NCBI GenBank assembly: GCA_963575745.1
Contig: CAUYUJ010020163.1
Span: 92,501 to 156,500 of the forward strand
Length of the DNA: 64,000 nucleotides
Origin: Prorocentrum cordatum
Taxonomy: Eukaryota > Sar > Dinophyceae > Prorocentrales > Prorocentraceae
Direction: 5' to 3'
The translations under genes were made by a program, and so were the position numbers. Position 1 is the stretch's first letter. Every line of letters starts with the position of its first letter. The notes below the pieces were generated by a model. That model was given only the letters and a program-made list of their open reading frames with translations. It made no database searches and was not told where the DNA came from. Shown in pieces: positions 1 through 11,349 of this stretch.

Positions 1-200
1 GCTCGCGCACCGCTGCGCACCGCGCGCGGGCCGTCGGGGCGGCGGCGCGCCGAGCCCGCGCCACAGCTCGGCCCCCTCCCAGGGGTTTGCTGCAGGCTCC
101 GTGCTCCAGGGCTGGAGGCTGTCTTCGAGTGTCTCGGGAGGGTCTGGGCTATCTCGGAATGGTCCTTGGAGAGTTGTTGTAGCACCGAAGGGGGGGGGAG
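1..200. other. GC-rich sequence, no feature seen
   Basis: GC-rich unique sequence. No reading frame, RNA or repeat that I can support. Confidence 0.4.
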
Positions 201-1245
201 GGGGGGGACAAGCCAGGTGCGCTCGCGTCATATCTGACGTCCTACCCCTCCCTCCCATCCCTTACCATGGCGTAGATCTCGTCTCTCTTCGCACAGTCGG
301 ACGTCGAGCAGGGCAAGGAATCGCGAGAGAGTGCGCGATGCATCGTAGGGCACGGCATGGCATGGCGTTGAAGAGCACGGCAGAGCGTAGAATGTCATAG
401 CACGGCGTGGCATTGCGGCGTAGTGAAGCATTGCATCACAAACCATTGCAACGCAAAACATGACATCGCACAGCGGCGCAGAACAGAGCACCGCATAGCA
501 TGTCATGGCAGGGGTAAGTGGGTAGTCTTCGAAGGGTCGTGGCCGGTTTGGAGTCGCGGCTCCATGTTTAGTTCCTTGGGCTCCGCGACAAGCTCCCCAC
601 AAGGCGGGGCTGATGGAGTGCACCCGCTGGCTCTGCTTGCAACATCGCTTTCTGCAAGCAGAAAAGGGGCTCCCGCTTGATACTTCCCCCAAATGCCGCC
701 GCCCCGAAGTGGGGGCCTTCTGCGGCCCAAAACCTCAACGAATTAACACTGGATGTGAAATCACTTTCGATGTTTGTTTCCTGGGCGTAATTTCCTATAT
801 TTGGAGCCGGTTTGGAAGGACCGAAAACGCCCGCGTTGCAGCACGAGCGCGTTTTAGCGGCGCAGAGATAGGGCCAGCGCTGCAGCGGGAGCAACATTCA
901 AATACAAACGGATTGGTACAAATAATCGCATTGATACAAACGCATATGTTAACCAGGAAACGGAGAAAGCGCTGCAGAGGGAGCACGATTCGGAACGAGC
1001 GGAAGCGCGGAAATGAGGCCAGCGCTGCAGCGGGAGCACGATTCGAAACGAGCGGAAGGCCGAAATGACGCCAGCGATTTAGCGATTTAGCGATTTAGCG
1101 AGAAAAAAAAAAACAACGAAAGCCCACTGCCCGGGAATCCTGTGTGTTAAAATCAATAATTGTACGCGGTGGGGGGCCCGATACTTTCCGGACGTCATCA
1201 GGGGAGAGAGGAGAGTAACATTCATATGGTGCATTTGTGGAGGTC
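201..1245 (+). repeat. Dispersed repeat family A, copy 1
   Basis: The left end (207-280), the ATGGCATGGC-rich stretch, a tandem of about 53-bp units (860-1080) and the right end (1120-1240) all match 22,900-23,450 in the same order. Copy 1 has several hundred extra bases (about 480-830) missing from copy 2. Both follow a run of G. The 53-bp units share the GGCGAGAGC-type core seen in family B, so A and B may be related. No coding potential is evident. Confidence 0.8.
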
Positions 1246-1762
1246 AACGTCAGTTACCATACGCTGAACAACATGGTGGAGGGACGGGGTACGGGTGAGC
1301 GGCCTGGCAACAATTGGTGATGATGCTCACGATGACGAAGTACATGGGGTTGATCCATTAGACATTTGTCTTACTTTTTGTCCGGCTCAGGGTTGGCCGT
1401 TCTCACCGCAGAGATGTTACACATCATTTCGTCGGCGGAGTGCGGCTCGCCGGAGTCGGGCGTCGGTCCTATCGAGCCAGAGTGCGCCTGTGCAGTCATC
1501 GCCTATGGCCATCGGCAGTTTCTGGCCGTCTGCTCCCGCGCACGCTGGGCCTCCTCCTCCTCTGCTCCACCGAGCGTCTCCAAAGTCATGTCCCGGAATG
1601 CCTGCTGTTCGTCGTGGAGCGGTGCGTGCTCTGAGCTGGAGCCCTGTTTCAAAGCCGTAGCCCGGCCTGCCGTCGTCGGTCCGGACGCGTCGACGCCGAG
1701 AATGCCCAACTCCTATGTATATGCGTATCTGTAGATATGTATAGATGTATATAAATATATAG
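1246..1762. other. Unassigned spacer with short open frames
   Basis: Open frames on both strands (for example 1295-1660 plus) overlap and have no recognisable domain. I see nothing that decides between them. Confidence 0.3.
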
Positions 1763-2092
1763 ATGTATGTATGTATGTGTGTATGTGTGTATGTATGTAT
1801 GTATGCATGCATGCATGCATGCATGCATGTATGTATGTATGTATGTATGTATGTATGTATGTATGTATGTATGTATGTATGTATGTATGTATGTATGTGT
1901 GTGTGTGTCTGTATGTATGTATGTATGTATGTATGTATGTATGTATGTATGTATGTATGTATGTATGTATGCATGCATGCATGCATGCATGCATGCATGC
2001 ATGCATGCATGTATGTATGTATGTATGTATGTATGTATGTATGTATGTATGTATGTATGTATGTATGTTTGTATATATATATATATATATAT
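1763..2092 (+). repeat. (ATGT)n/(ATGC)n microsatellite
   Basis: A 330-bp run of ATGT with blocks of ATGC near 1804-1826 and 1970-2010, ending in (TA)n at 2073-2092. The long open frames it creates on both strands are artefacts of the repeat. Confidence 0.97.
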
Positions 2093-3865
2093 AGATCCCT
2101 GGGGGGCCGGCCCGGGGCCCACAAACAGGTGCCCCGACCCCCCATGGGGGGACGGGGCTCATTTTCCATACGTTTTTTACATGGTTTCCGCCTTCTGGGC
2201 CTCGGAGGCCGCCGCCTCCGACCCCCCGTGGGAGGACGGGGCGGCCAGGGAGGTCCAAAATATCCAGGAGGGCCTCCAGAGGCTCCCAAGACGGCCCAAG
2301 CGGGCCCCGAGTCGCCGAAAGACCGCTCCAGGACGCCCAAGATAAGCCGAAGACGGCCCGAGAGGCCCCCCAAGGCACTCCACGACGCTTCAAGACGCCT
2401 CTCCAGAGCGCTTCAAGAGGCCGAAATCGTTAAATTTACGAAGGATTTTGAACGATTTTGGCCTTCCAGCCTTTTCGGCTGACCGACGTTCCAAGGCGGC
2501 TCAGTAGGCCCCCAAGAGCGCCCCAAGACGGCCCAAGAGGGCCCCAAGACGGCCCCAGAGTCGCCCAAGACAGCCCAACAGAGCCCCAAGACGGCCCCAA
2601 GATGCGCCCAAGAGGGGGACCACGACTCCAAAATTCGACCCTCCCGCTTGAAGAGTGCCCCAAGGAGCCCCTAAGAAGCCCCAGGAGGCCCCCAAGAGGC
2701 ACTCAGGAGGCCCAAACGAGGCCTGCCACAAAACAGCCCCGAGGAGGCCCCACACCGGTCCCAAAACGGCTACCGAAAAGCTGCGAAACTGCCTTCACGA
2801 CGTCCCCGACAGGCCAACCACGAGATCCAAACCAACACCCATGAGGCCTCTGACCCACCACCCAGGGCACGGTGGCGGGAGCAGTGACAGCATTTGTGCA
2901 CAGCATGTTCCGGCGGGAGCCTTCCGGAACACGCTGCAGGAGGAGGAGGAAGATCAGGAGGAGAGAGCTGGAGTGGGAGGAGGAGGAGGGGGACGAGGAG
3001 GAGGAAGAGGCCTCCAAGACAGCTCCAAGATAGCCGAAGAGGCTTCCAAGAGGGCCCTGGCCGGCCCACGAGGGCCCCGAGGCGTTGCCTAAGACACGCA
3101 AGACGGCCCGAGAAAGTCCCAAAACGGCCCCAAGAGAGGCCCAAAAAGGGAAACACGGAATTGAGAATCCGAGCTTTCTACCACGAGAGGTTCTCGGGAA
3201 GTCCCAAGAGGCCCCCAATCGGATCCAAGAGGCCCCCAAGAAGCTCCCAAGAGAGCCGAAGAGATTCCAAGGAATCTCCCAAGGTGGCCCCAAGAGGCAC
3301 AACTCATTGTTTTACGATTGGGCTTTGACGGGTTTTAATGTTTTCTGCCTTTTGGCATCCCGATGCTCCAAGACGGCCCAAGAGGCTTCCAATACCACTC
3401 CAAAATAGAGGAAGAGGCCTCCAAGAGGGCCCTAAGACGGCCCGCGAGGGCCCCAAGGCGGTGCTGGAGGCGCCCAAGACGGCCCGAGAGGGCCCCAAGA
3501 GCCCCAAGAGAGGCCCAAGAAGGGGAACGCAACCCAACAGCAGAGCGTTCCCCCCAAAAGGCCCACAAGAGGCCGCAAGAGGCCCCCAAGTGGTCCGACG
3601 AGGACCCCAAAAGCTTCCCGAGGGCCCCAAAAGGCCCCTAGGAGACGTCCTAGAGGTTTTAAAATAGCCCAAGGGTGCCCTCGATGCGTCAAAACTGCTT
3701 CCAGGAGGCCCCCGGGAGGCTTCCAGATTGCTCAATATAGCCGCAGGTGGCCTCAAGTCGGGCCTCCACGCAGCCAAGACGGCCAATGACGGCTTCAGAT
3801 TGCAGAACCGATGCCCCCAAGGGACCCTCAGACGCCCCCCCAAGAGGCACCCAAGAGGTGCCTCC
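2093..3865 (-). repeat. Family P array 1 (10-11 bp phased repeat)
   Basis: Degenerate tandem array in which CCAAG or CCGAG returns every 10 or 11 bp, for example aggcccccaag / agcgccccaag / acggcccaag near 2510. Short inserts around 2609, 3150 and 3520 (GGGAAC/GGACCACGA type) recur, giving a higher-order unit of roughly 400 bp. The reverse-complement form occurs at 5.4, 29.9, 34.5, 35.7 and 50.1 kb. Part of it (about 2530-2870) matches 29,810-30,130 in inverted orientation. Confidence 0.85.
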
Positions 3866-4177
3866 AACAGCCAGTTGACGAAGCATGCGGAACACCCCAG
3901 AAGCTCCTCAGATGCCGTCGCGCGCCTGTGTTCGATAGCGTTGTCCAAGATCGTCCAGCGCCCCCCCGGCTTGGGCTAGAACCTGAGCGCGCGCGAAGCG
4001 CGCGCGCGATGGTTCTAGTGTGTGTGTGTATATATATAGTCTTCTGCGTAGTCACCCGTGATGTCCACTCCCCGGCTATATTTTCTGAGCCGGGGGAAGT
4101 GTATTGAGTGATGTACCCAACCGTGGGGTGCTCAATCCAGACCTAGCTCTTCTCCTGGCCGTGGACCGAGCATTTTC
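3866..4177. other. Spacer
   Basis: Holds a GCGCGCGAAGCGCGCGCG palindrome near 3990 and a short (GT)n(AT)n tract near 4019-4037. No gene seen. Confidence 0.4.
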
Positions 4178-4328
4178 CAAGGGTGGAGGGCCCAGGGTGA
4201 AATCCACATGAGCTTTTGCACCTCGAAAGTCAGTCCGTCTTGTGACTCACCTCTCGCAGACTCAAACCTCGAAAATCAATCGAAACGGCGTTTCAGATTT
4301 CACCCTCTGCCCTCCACCCAAAGAAGAG
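4178..4328. repeat. Inverted repeat, 28-bp arms
   Basis: Arm 4178-4204 (GGGTGGAGGGCCCAGGGTGA core) pairs with 4298-4325 (TTTCACCCTCTGCCCTCCAC core), about 23 of 28 positions, around a spacer of about 93 bp. It could be a small foldback element. No second copy was noticed in the window. Confidence 0.6.
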
Positions 4329-4560
4329 GCTCGGGTGGAGCTTCTCCCCCAGCAGCGTCACCGCCCTCAGCTCGCTGTGCATCAACACGGCCCGGGCGCT
4401 GTGACCGCCCTCCGCTCGCCTGTGGGGCTGTGGTCCACGGTGGCGGCGGCGGGCTCCCCAGTCGGCATCTCTGCATGAGTAGCGACGGGGCAGGTTGCCA
4501 CTGCTAGGGGGCCACATCCTTGTTCCTTATTATTATATACCCCCACCTACCTCGTATTCC
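4329..4560. other. Spacer
   Basis: GC-rich sequence without a supportable feature. Confidence 0.3.
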
Positions 4561-4579
4561 GGCCGATAGCGACCCAATC

Positions 4580-5300
4580 CGGGACCTCCCATCCGGACTG
4601 GAAAAAATCAATACAAAGTGGCTGTCTTTCTTCTCAACATCGTCTTTCTTGTCGTCGACGATGCGAAAATTTGGCAGCAATGGGACGCGGCGCACATCGC
4701 GCGCGGCAGTCAATCTGGGCCCGCCCATCCTGACTGTAAAACATCAATACACAGTCTTCGCTTTTTCCTCTCAGCACGGCCTGCCTTGTCGCCGACGGTG
4801 CGAACTATGTGGCAGCAATGGGACGCGGCGCACATATGGGACGCGGCGCACATCGCGCGCGGCCGTCAATCCGGGCCCGCCCATCCTGACTGTAAACAAC
4901 CAATACAAAGTCTCTGCTTTTTCCTCTCAGCATGACCTGCCTTGTCGCCGACGGTGCGAAATATGTGGCAGGAATGGGACGCGGCGCACATCGCGCGCGG
5001 ACGTCCATGCGGGCTGCGGGCCCTCCCATCCTGATTGTAAAAAACAATACAGAGTTGCCGTTTTTCTTTTCATCATGGCGTGTCTTGTCGTCGACGATGC
5101 GAAATGCGTGGCAGGAATGGGGCGCGGCGCACATCGCGCGCGGACTTCTGGGCAACCCCAATGCGGGAGGCGCCACCATACTTGTCAGAAACAATGCCAT
5201 GCTGATTTTCCCTGCCTACATAGGTGTTCTTGTCGTCCACCCCGCAAAAGTGCATGGCAAGAGTTGGGCGCGGAACGCCCCCCTCCCCCCCCGCTCGAAG
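4580..5300 (+). repeat. Minisatellite, about 138-bp unit, five units
   Basis: The marker TGGGACGCGGCGCACAT starts at 4681, 4819, 4837, 4975 and, as TGGGGCGCGG, at 5118. Unit spacing is 138, then an exact 18-bp internal duplication (4819-4836/4837-4854), then 138 and 143. A fifth degenerate unit ends near 5300. The first three units keep one frame open (4520-5482), giving a repeated PCRRRCE-type Cys motif. The fourth unit shifts frame. Probably a non-coding minisatellite. Confidence 0.85.
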
Positions 5301-5399
5301 TGAATGAAATGACCTTCTCGCTTGGGCGCCGAGTGACATTTTCTCAAAGTTGCGCTCCCGCTTTGGCTCGGCGCACGTTTTTAGCTCGCCAATTCATTG

Positions 5400-5562
5400 G
5401 GCGCCGGGGCGTTCCAGGAGGCCCTGGGGTGACGAATGCCTGGGAGGTTTTTGCTTGTTCAGGCTCCTGGAAGGCCTCCTGAGGCTCCCCGCGGTTTCTT
5501 GGCGCTACGGCCGTCTGGAGGCCATCTTGTGCGTCTTGGAACGATCTTTCGGCGACTCGGGG

Positions 5563-5567
<5 letters not shown>
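5400..5567 (+). repeat. Family P fragment (copy 6)
   Basis: CTCCTGG/CTTGG-type phased sequence. The piece around 5540-5567 (GATCTTTCGGCGACTCGGGG) also occurs near 50,355 and, inverted, near 2310, so these arrays descend from a common ancestral sequence. It runs directly into the ACT array. Confidence 0.7.
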
Positions 5568-6625
<1,058 letters not shown>

Positions 6626-6801
6626 CTACGCGCCAGCACCCACTTGCGCCAGCATTGTTTCAATGCGGTGTCCTGGGGTATCCTCCACTCGCACTGAAAT
6701 GCCCGCGCAGCCCCCAGTTGTGCCATCACTGTTTCTCATGTTGTGGGAGGGCGGGTGGGAATGGGCATGCCATGCTTGACTCGCTCGAGCTGGCTAGCTT
6801 G

Positions 6802-6933
6802 ATGCGAACCCTACCCCTACCCCTCACGATTTCTGAGGGGGAGGGTGGGGTTCACTCCGCTCGGGAGCTCCCGAACGAAGAGAACCCCACCCTGCCCCTC
6901 AGAAATCGTGGGGGGTAGAGGTAGGGTTCGCAT
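6802..6933. repeat. Long hairpin with 52-bp arms
   Basis: Arms 6802-6853 and 6882-6933 are close to perfect reverse complements (ATGCGAACCCTACCCCTACC against GGTAGAGGTAGGGTTCGCAT). The 28-bp loop contains the palindrome TCGGGAGCTCCCGA. It is a foldback element or MITE relic with no coding content. No other copy was noticed. Confidence 0.9.
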
Positions 6934-7585
6934 GTGGCCCCCTACTTGCATCGCGGAGACCAGCAGCAGGCGCACAGGGATATACGGCGTGCAGCGGCGT
7001 CGCCCTGCACATCTCGGTCTGCGCGGGCTTCTTTTCAGGTTGGACGAGCGTTGGCTTGCTAGCCGTCGCGCCTGAGTGGTAGCGATCCGAGAAACATCGG
7101 TCGGAGCGCGGCGCTGGATAAAAAGAAAGGCCAGGCCATGTGGATCTGGCGGTGGATCTGGCGGGTCCACCTGTAGACGTTGAGGTTCAGCCTGTAGACT
7201 CAGAGGTGCAGCCTGCATGTCTTGGTGCATCGCTTCACGGAGGTATGACGCCGGCTGCCGCCAGGTAGGGCCTTTCCGCGGCCCGCGCCGCGAGGCGCGC
7301 GCGGGCGAGTGTGGGGGATAGATCAAACATATGCCCCTTCGACGCCTCCCCTTCCCCCTGGAGCTTTCTCCTGCCTGCTAGGTGGCTTCTCGTCCTCGTC
7401 GTCGCCCTCCCATATTCTCCGTCCACGGTGAGATGCGCAGTGGGACTGATGATTGCCCTCCAGCCTCTCCCCGTCCACTTTCGTTTTCCTCGCTATCCCC
7501 CTGTGTTTGCGCATGCACCATGCGCGTGGATGTCGTCGTCGTTGATGCATGCTCTTGGCTTTCGATGTCTGTGCGCAGCAGAAGG
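6934..7585. other. Unassigned spacer
   Basis: Mixed sequence with short overlapping frames on both strands. Near 7140-7200 there is a short GGATCTGGCG duplication. No gene can be supported. Confidence 0.3.
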
Positions 7586-7589
7586 CGCA

Positions 7590-7935
7590 GGAGGATGACG
7601 AGGACGACGAGGACGAGGAGAGCGAGGAGGACGAGGAGGACGAAGAGGAGGAGCCGGTTGGAGGAGGAGGAGGAGGCGGAGGAGGAGGAAGAAAAGTAGT
7701 AGGAGGAGGGGGAGGAGGAGGAGGAGGAGGAGGAGGAGGAGGAGGAGGAGGACGAGGAGGAGGAGGAGGAGGAGGAAGAGGGGAGGAGGAGAAGGTGGAG
7801 GAGGAGGAGGAGGAACGGGAGGAGGACGATGAGGTCGAGGAGGGCGAGGAGAAGGAGGAGGAGGAGGAGGAGGAGCAGGAGGAGGAGGAGGAGGCGGAGG
7901 AGGAGGAAGAGAAGTAGGAGGAGGAGGAGGAGGAG
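7590..7935 (+). repeat. (GGA)n purine array
   Basis: GGA/GAC/GAA triplets, almost purely purine on the plus strand. It abuts the retroelement fragment on its right. Confidence 0.97.
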
Positions 7936-7943
7936 TAATTAGC

Positions 7944-8660
7944 GTGCAGGTCGTTTCGGCTATCTGTTCAAAATGGTGGTTACCAGCTGACGACGACGAG
8001 ACTGCCAGAGATCGTCCAGCAAAGCGTATGCGCACAGACCGGGAATCCGATAATAATTAACTAATGCTTGAAGGTCTTGAGCCCCAGCCACACGAGTTGC
8101 TCGACAGTGTCGCGGTCAACATCTTTTGGGCGTCTGCAAGGCAGCATTTTCTTTCTGTCACGGATTCACAAATCCTTCGAGATGTTGTAAGTGTAAACGC
8201 TAAGTCACACGATCCAGCGTACGAGCCGCTCCTGACACGGGTAGTGAGCAGGATCGTCGATCACATGGGCAGAGGTTGGCTACCCCCGCACATCAACCAA
8301 GACCCAGTGCAGTTGTGGAGGCGGGATTACAACAAGGTGGCCGACGGCTTGGCTGATCTCACCATGGACAAGCGGTGCACATGGACAAGGAAATACACGA
8401 CTATTCATCGAAAAGACAGCGCCAACCTCATCATCCAGACAGACGGATGATTTCGTGAACGAGACTGCGCAGCAGCGTCGTTCATCATCGGGCTCTGGGT
8501 TCAGCGGGATTTCGAGGACGACGACAACGAGTATCATTACGAGCCGTGGATAGCACACGGCACATTTCTAGAATTACCTATGACCGTATTCGGCGCAGAA
8601 GCAATAGCATCAGATGAGGCTTCCCAGGGAAGCGCTGCCCTTCTTGCAACAAGAGTATAG
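7944..8660 (+). pseudogene. Decayed retroelement fragment with RNase H-like domain
   Basis: One frame runs from about 7944 to the TAG at 8658-8660 and is broken only by TAA (8058-8060) and TGA (8448-8450). The piece after 8064 encodes WLPPHINQDP, then an N-x2-AD-x2-AD segment like the C-terminal Asp motif of RNase H. It ends in IIQTDG and, after the TGA, FRERDCAAASF, like the first Asp motif (DGG..R). Further on, FGAEAIASDEA resembles the helix with the catalytic Glu. The TGA replaces what would be GGA in the DGG motif. RNase H would cut RNA in RNA-DNA hybrids during retrotransposition. The reverse transcriptase part is not present. An RNase H-fold protein of another kind is possible. Confidence 0.55.
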
Positions 8661-8689
8661 AAACAGCTGAAGTCTGAGGTTTCTTGGGC

Positions 8690-8778
8690 TGTGGCAAGGA
8701 AGAAAAGAGGAGGAGGAATAGGAGGAGGAGGAGGCGAAAGGAGGGGGAGGAGGAGGAGGGGGAGGAGGAGGAGGACGA
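8690..8778 (+). repeat. (GGA)n array
   Basis: Short purine array between the RNase H-like fragment and family B copy 1. Confidence 0.9.
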
Positions 8779-9640
8779 GCGTAAACCCAAGAGTCAACAA
8801 TGATGTTGAAGTAAACCCTCCATCCAAGTTTCCTTTTATAGGCCCCTACAACGGTTCATGTCCATTGAGGGTTTGCCTCGTTGGAAGACACCCATTTGAA
8901 GACCCTGAGGCATGCCAAGACACTGTTCTCGGGATTTCAACGCTACGGGTAAACCTTACTGTTTCGTCTTCACGATCCGAAACCTTGCAAGAACGCTATT
9001 CCTAGGACTTCAACACAGAGAACCAACGTAACTTTTGCACCCGTGTAATCCTGAAGCCTTCCAACACACAATATTTGGTACGTTGTTGATGGGAATCCGT
9101 GAAACCCTTGAACATGTTGTAACCGAGTGTGCGCGGCGCTCAGGCGAGAGCATTTTTTCTTGAAAAAGGAACCGCCCTCAACCTGTGCAGCCAACTGCAA
9201 ACTGTTCAACGGATACGCGCCGCGTTTAGGCGAGAGCCACATGTTGAAAACGATTCGCCCTCATTCCGCGAAGCTCTTGTAAATTGTTAAAACAGATGTG
9301 TGCCGCGCGAAGGCGGGAGCCGCATTTTGAAAACCAGCCGCCCTCATTCCGCGAAGTTCTTGCCATGTGTTTCAAACGAATGTTCGCAAACCGCATTTCG
9401 CAAACCACCCGCCCTCAATCCGTGAAGCTTTTGCAAATGTTGAACGCGGGCGTTTCCAAACCATGTGTTGGTAACCAGCGCCCTCCAGATGTGACTCATT
9501 TGCCAATGTGTGAGCTTCAGAGTCATCACTGGTGTGGAAGTCTCAGGCGAAACGCCCGGCCCGCCCCAAACATTGGCCCCGGGCCGCGACAGGTAACAGT
9601 TAGGCATAAGGAAAAGGAATGAAGCAGGAGGAGGAGTAGG
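8765..9640 (+). repeat. Dispersed repeat family B, copy 1
   Basis: Starts at GTAAACCCAAGAGTCAACAA and ends at ATAAGGAAAAGGAATGAAG. The whole length matches 53,470-54,310 in order, and its left 100 bp matches 63,045-63,150. The right half is a degenerate tandem of about 83-bp units carrying GCGCGGCGC..GGCGAGAGCC and CGCCCTCAATCCGTGAAGC. GGA arrays sit on both sides here and at copy 2. Confidence 0.85.
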
Positions 9641-9925
9641 AGGAGGCGGAGGAAGAGGAGGAGGAGGAGGAGGAGGCGGAGGAGGAGGAGGAGGAGGAGG
9701 AGGAGGAGGGGGAAGCGGAGGAGGAGGAGGAAGGGGAGGGAGAAGGGAGGGGGAGGGGAAGGCGGAGGAGGGAGGAGGCGGAGGAGGAGCAACATCCTGG
9801 AGGAGGAGAAGGAGGAGGAGCAGGAGGAGGAGGAGGAGGAGGGGTAGAAGGACGACGAGACGGAGGAGGACGGGAGGAGGAGGAGGAGGAGGAGGAGGAG
9901 GAGGAGGAGGAGGGGGCCCCCCCCC
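9625..9925 (+). repeat. (GGA)n array
   Basis: Purine array on the right flank of family B copy 1, ending in a run of C at 9917-9930. Confidence 0.97.
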
Positions 9926-10058
9926 CCCCTCCGCAGCCCAGGACGCGCGGCCCGCGGAACCCGCCGCGGCGGGGGCGCCTCCCGACGCCGGGGCGCCGCC
10001 GCCGCAGGCCCGCGCGGCCGCGCCCCGCAGCGCGCCGTGGTCGTCGCCAAGGTCGTTT
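9926..10058. other. GC-rich spacer
   Basis: Very GC-rich sequence with no supportable feature. Confidence 0.4.
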
Positions 10059-10059
10059 T

Positions 10060-10075
10060 CGTCGTCATCATCACC

Positions 10076-10136
<61 letters not shown>

Positions 10137-10265
10137 CCATCATGATCATCATTACCATCATCACCATCATCGTCATCGTAGTCATCCTCATCATCATCAT
10201 CATCATCCTCATATGCATATGCATATACATCGTCATGTTCATCTTCATACTCGTCTTCATCGTCT
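10060..10265 (+). repeat. (TCA)n microsatellite
   Basis: TCATCA/TCACCA triplets, degenerate towards the right. Confidence 0.96.
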
Positions 10266-10267
10266 TC

Positions 10268-10505
10268 GTCGGCGCTGCCGCTGGTCCCCCAAGAGGCAAG
10301 ATTGTGCCAGCACCGCCTGCGAGGACTCGTCCTGCGCGTCGTCTTCGTCGGCGTGACCCGTCGGCCTCCCAAGAGGCAAGACTTTGTCATCGGCGCCTGA
10401 GAAGACTCGTCCTGTGTGTCGTCTTTGTCGGCGCTGCCGCTGGCCTCCCAAGAGGCAAGGTTGTGCCAGCACCGCCTGCGAGGACTCGTCCACTTCCGCG
10501 TCGCC
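10268..10505 (+). repeat. Tandem repeat, 79-80 bp, three units
   Basis: Units start at 10,268, 10,347 and 10,427 with GTCGGCG. Each contains CCCAAGAGGCAAG and GACTCGTCC. Confidence 0.9.
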
Positions 10506-10630
10506 GCCTGAGCCTGCGTTCCCGCCCCATCGCCGGGTGCAGTGGGATTCCGACCAGCTCTGCGGGCGGGGTTGCCGCGCGGTTCTGCCAGCGGGCTGTG
10601 GATTTCTTCTTGTCCTCGACTCTTGGTCGT

Positions 10631-10772
10631 GATGGGCCTATTTCCCACCACTACTACCATAGGTAGGATGGGGAGGGGGAGGAGGAGAAGGAAGAGGAGG
10701 AGGAGGACCTCCTCATCCTCCCTTCTCACCCGTACTGCCTATGGTAGTGGTGGTGGAAAACTGGCCCATCAG
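10631..10772. repeat. Foldback element, about 32-bp arms
   Basis: GATGGGCCTATTTCCCACCA at 10,631 pairs with TGGTGGAAAACTGGCCCATC ending near 10,771. The interior is itself purine-rich then pyrimidine-rich, so it extends the hairpin. Confidence 0.8.
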
Positions 10773-11299
10773 GTCGTGCTCCTTGCCTCCCAAGCCGAAT
10801 CACGCCTCAGCGCAAATCTCAGGCGAGGCCAGGCAGCTCCCTCTGCCGCGTTCGCTGCACCGTCGGGAAGTTCTTCGGGCTTTGGGGTCGCTCCGCCCCA
10901 TTCGAGATTGTACGCGGGGACGTGGGCACAGTCATGATATGTGCGAGTCCTCTACCTTTCAGTCCTCCTCACCCGTTCTCGCCTTCACCCGTCCTTCCAG
11001 TCCCCATGACCAGCTTCCCTGAGTATGGTGAAATCCCCCATGATTCCTTTTTCCCGTCCCCGTCGTCGTTGTATCTCTCCTCTCCCCGGTTCTCCTCCTT
11101 TACCGACACCACTTTCTCGCCTCCTTCACCCCCCTCACAACGTACTCCCTCTCTCCTTATTCTTTGCCCCCATCTCGTCGCAGGGACCTCGGTAACCATC
11201 CCAACGCCGTGGCGAGCCTGAGGGCCTGGGCTCCCGAATGGTGTCATCATCATCGTCGTCATCATCATCGTCATCACCATCATCAGCGTCACTATGGCG
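10773..11299. other. Spacer
   Basis: CT-rich around 10,950-11,200 and a (TCA)n patch at 11,241-11,285. No gene supported. Confidence 0.35.
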
Positions 11300-11349
11300 C
11301 TAGCTCATGCTAGTCCTCGAGGCTTGTCGGGCGCACCTGCGCCCGCAGC

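Noticed and set aside
1763-2482. Long overlapping frames (up to 318 codons) with Met-Tyr-Val-Cys or His-Thr-Tyr-Ile repeats
   Set aside because: They are translations of the ATGT/ATGC microsatellite in all frames, on both strands.
6802-6830. Telomere repeat (CCCTACCCCTACCCC)
   Set aside because: Only two or three units, and part of a hairpin arm.
9344-10729. 461-codon minus-strand frame with poly-Pro and poly-Asp
   Set aside because: It spans GGA and TCA arrays plus family B; no unique folded segment.
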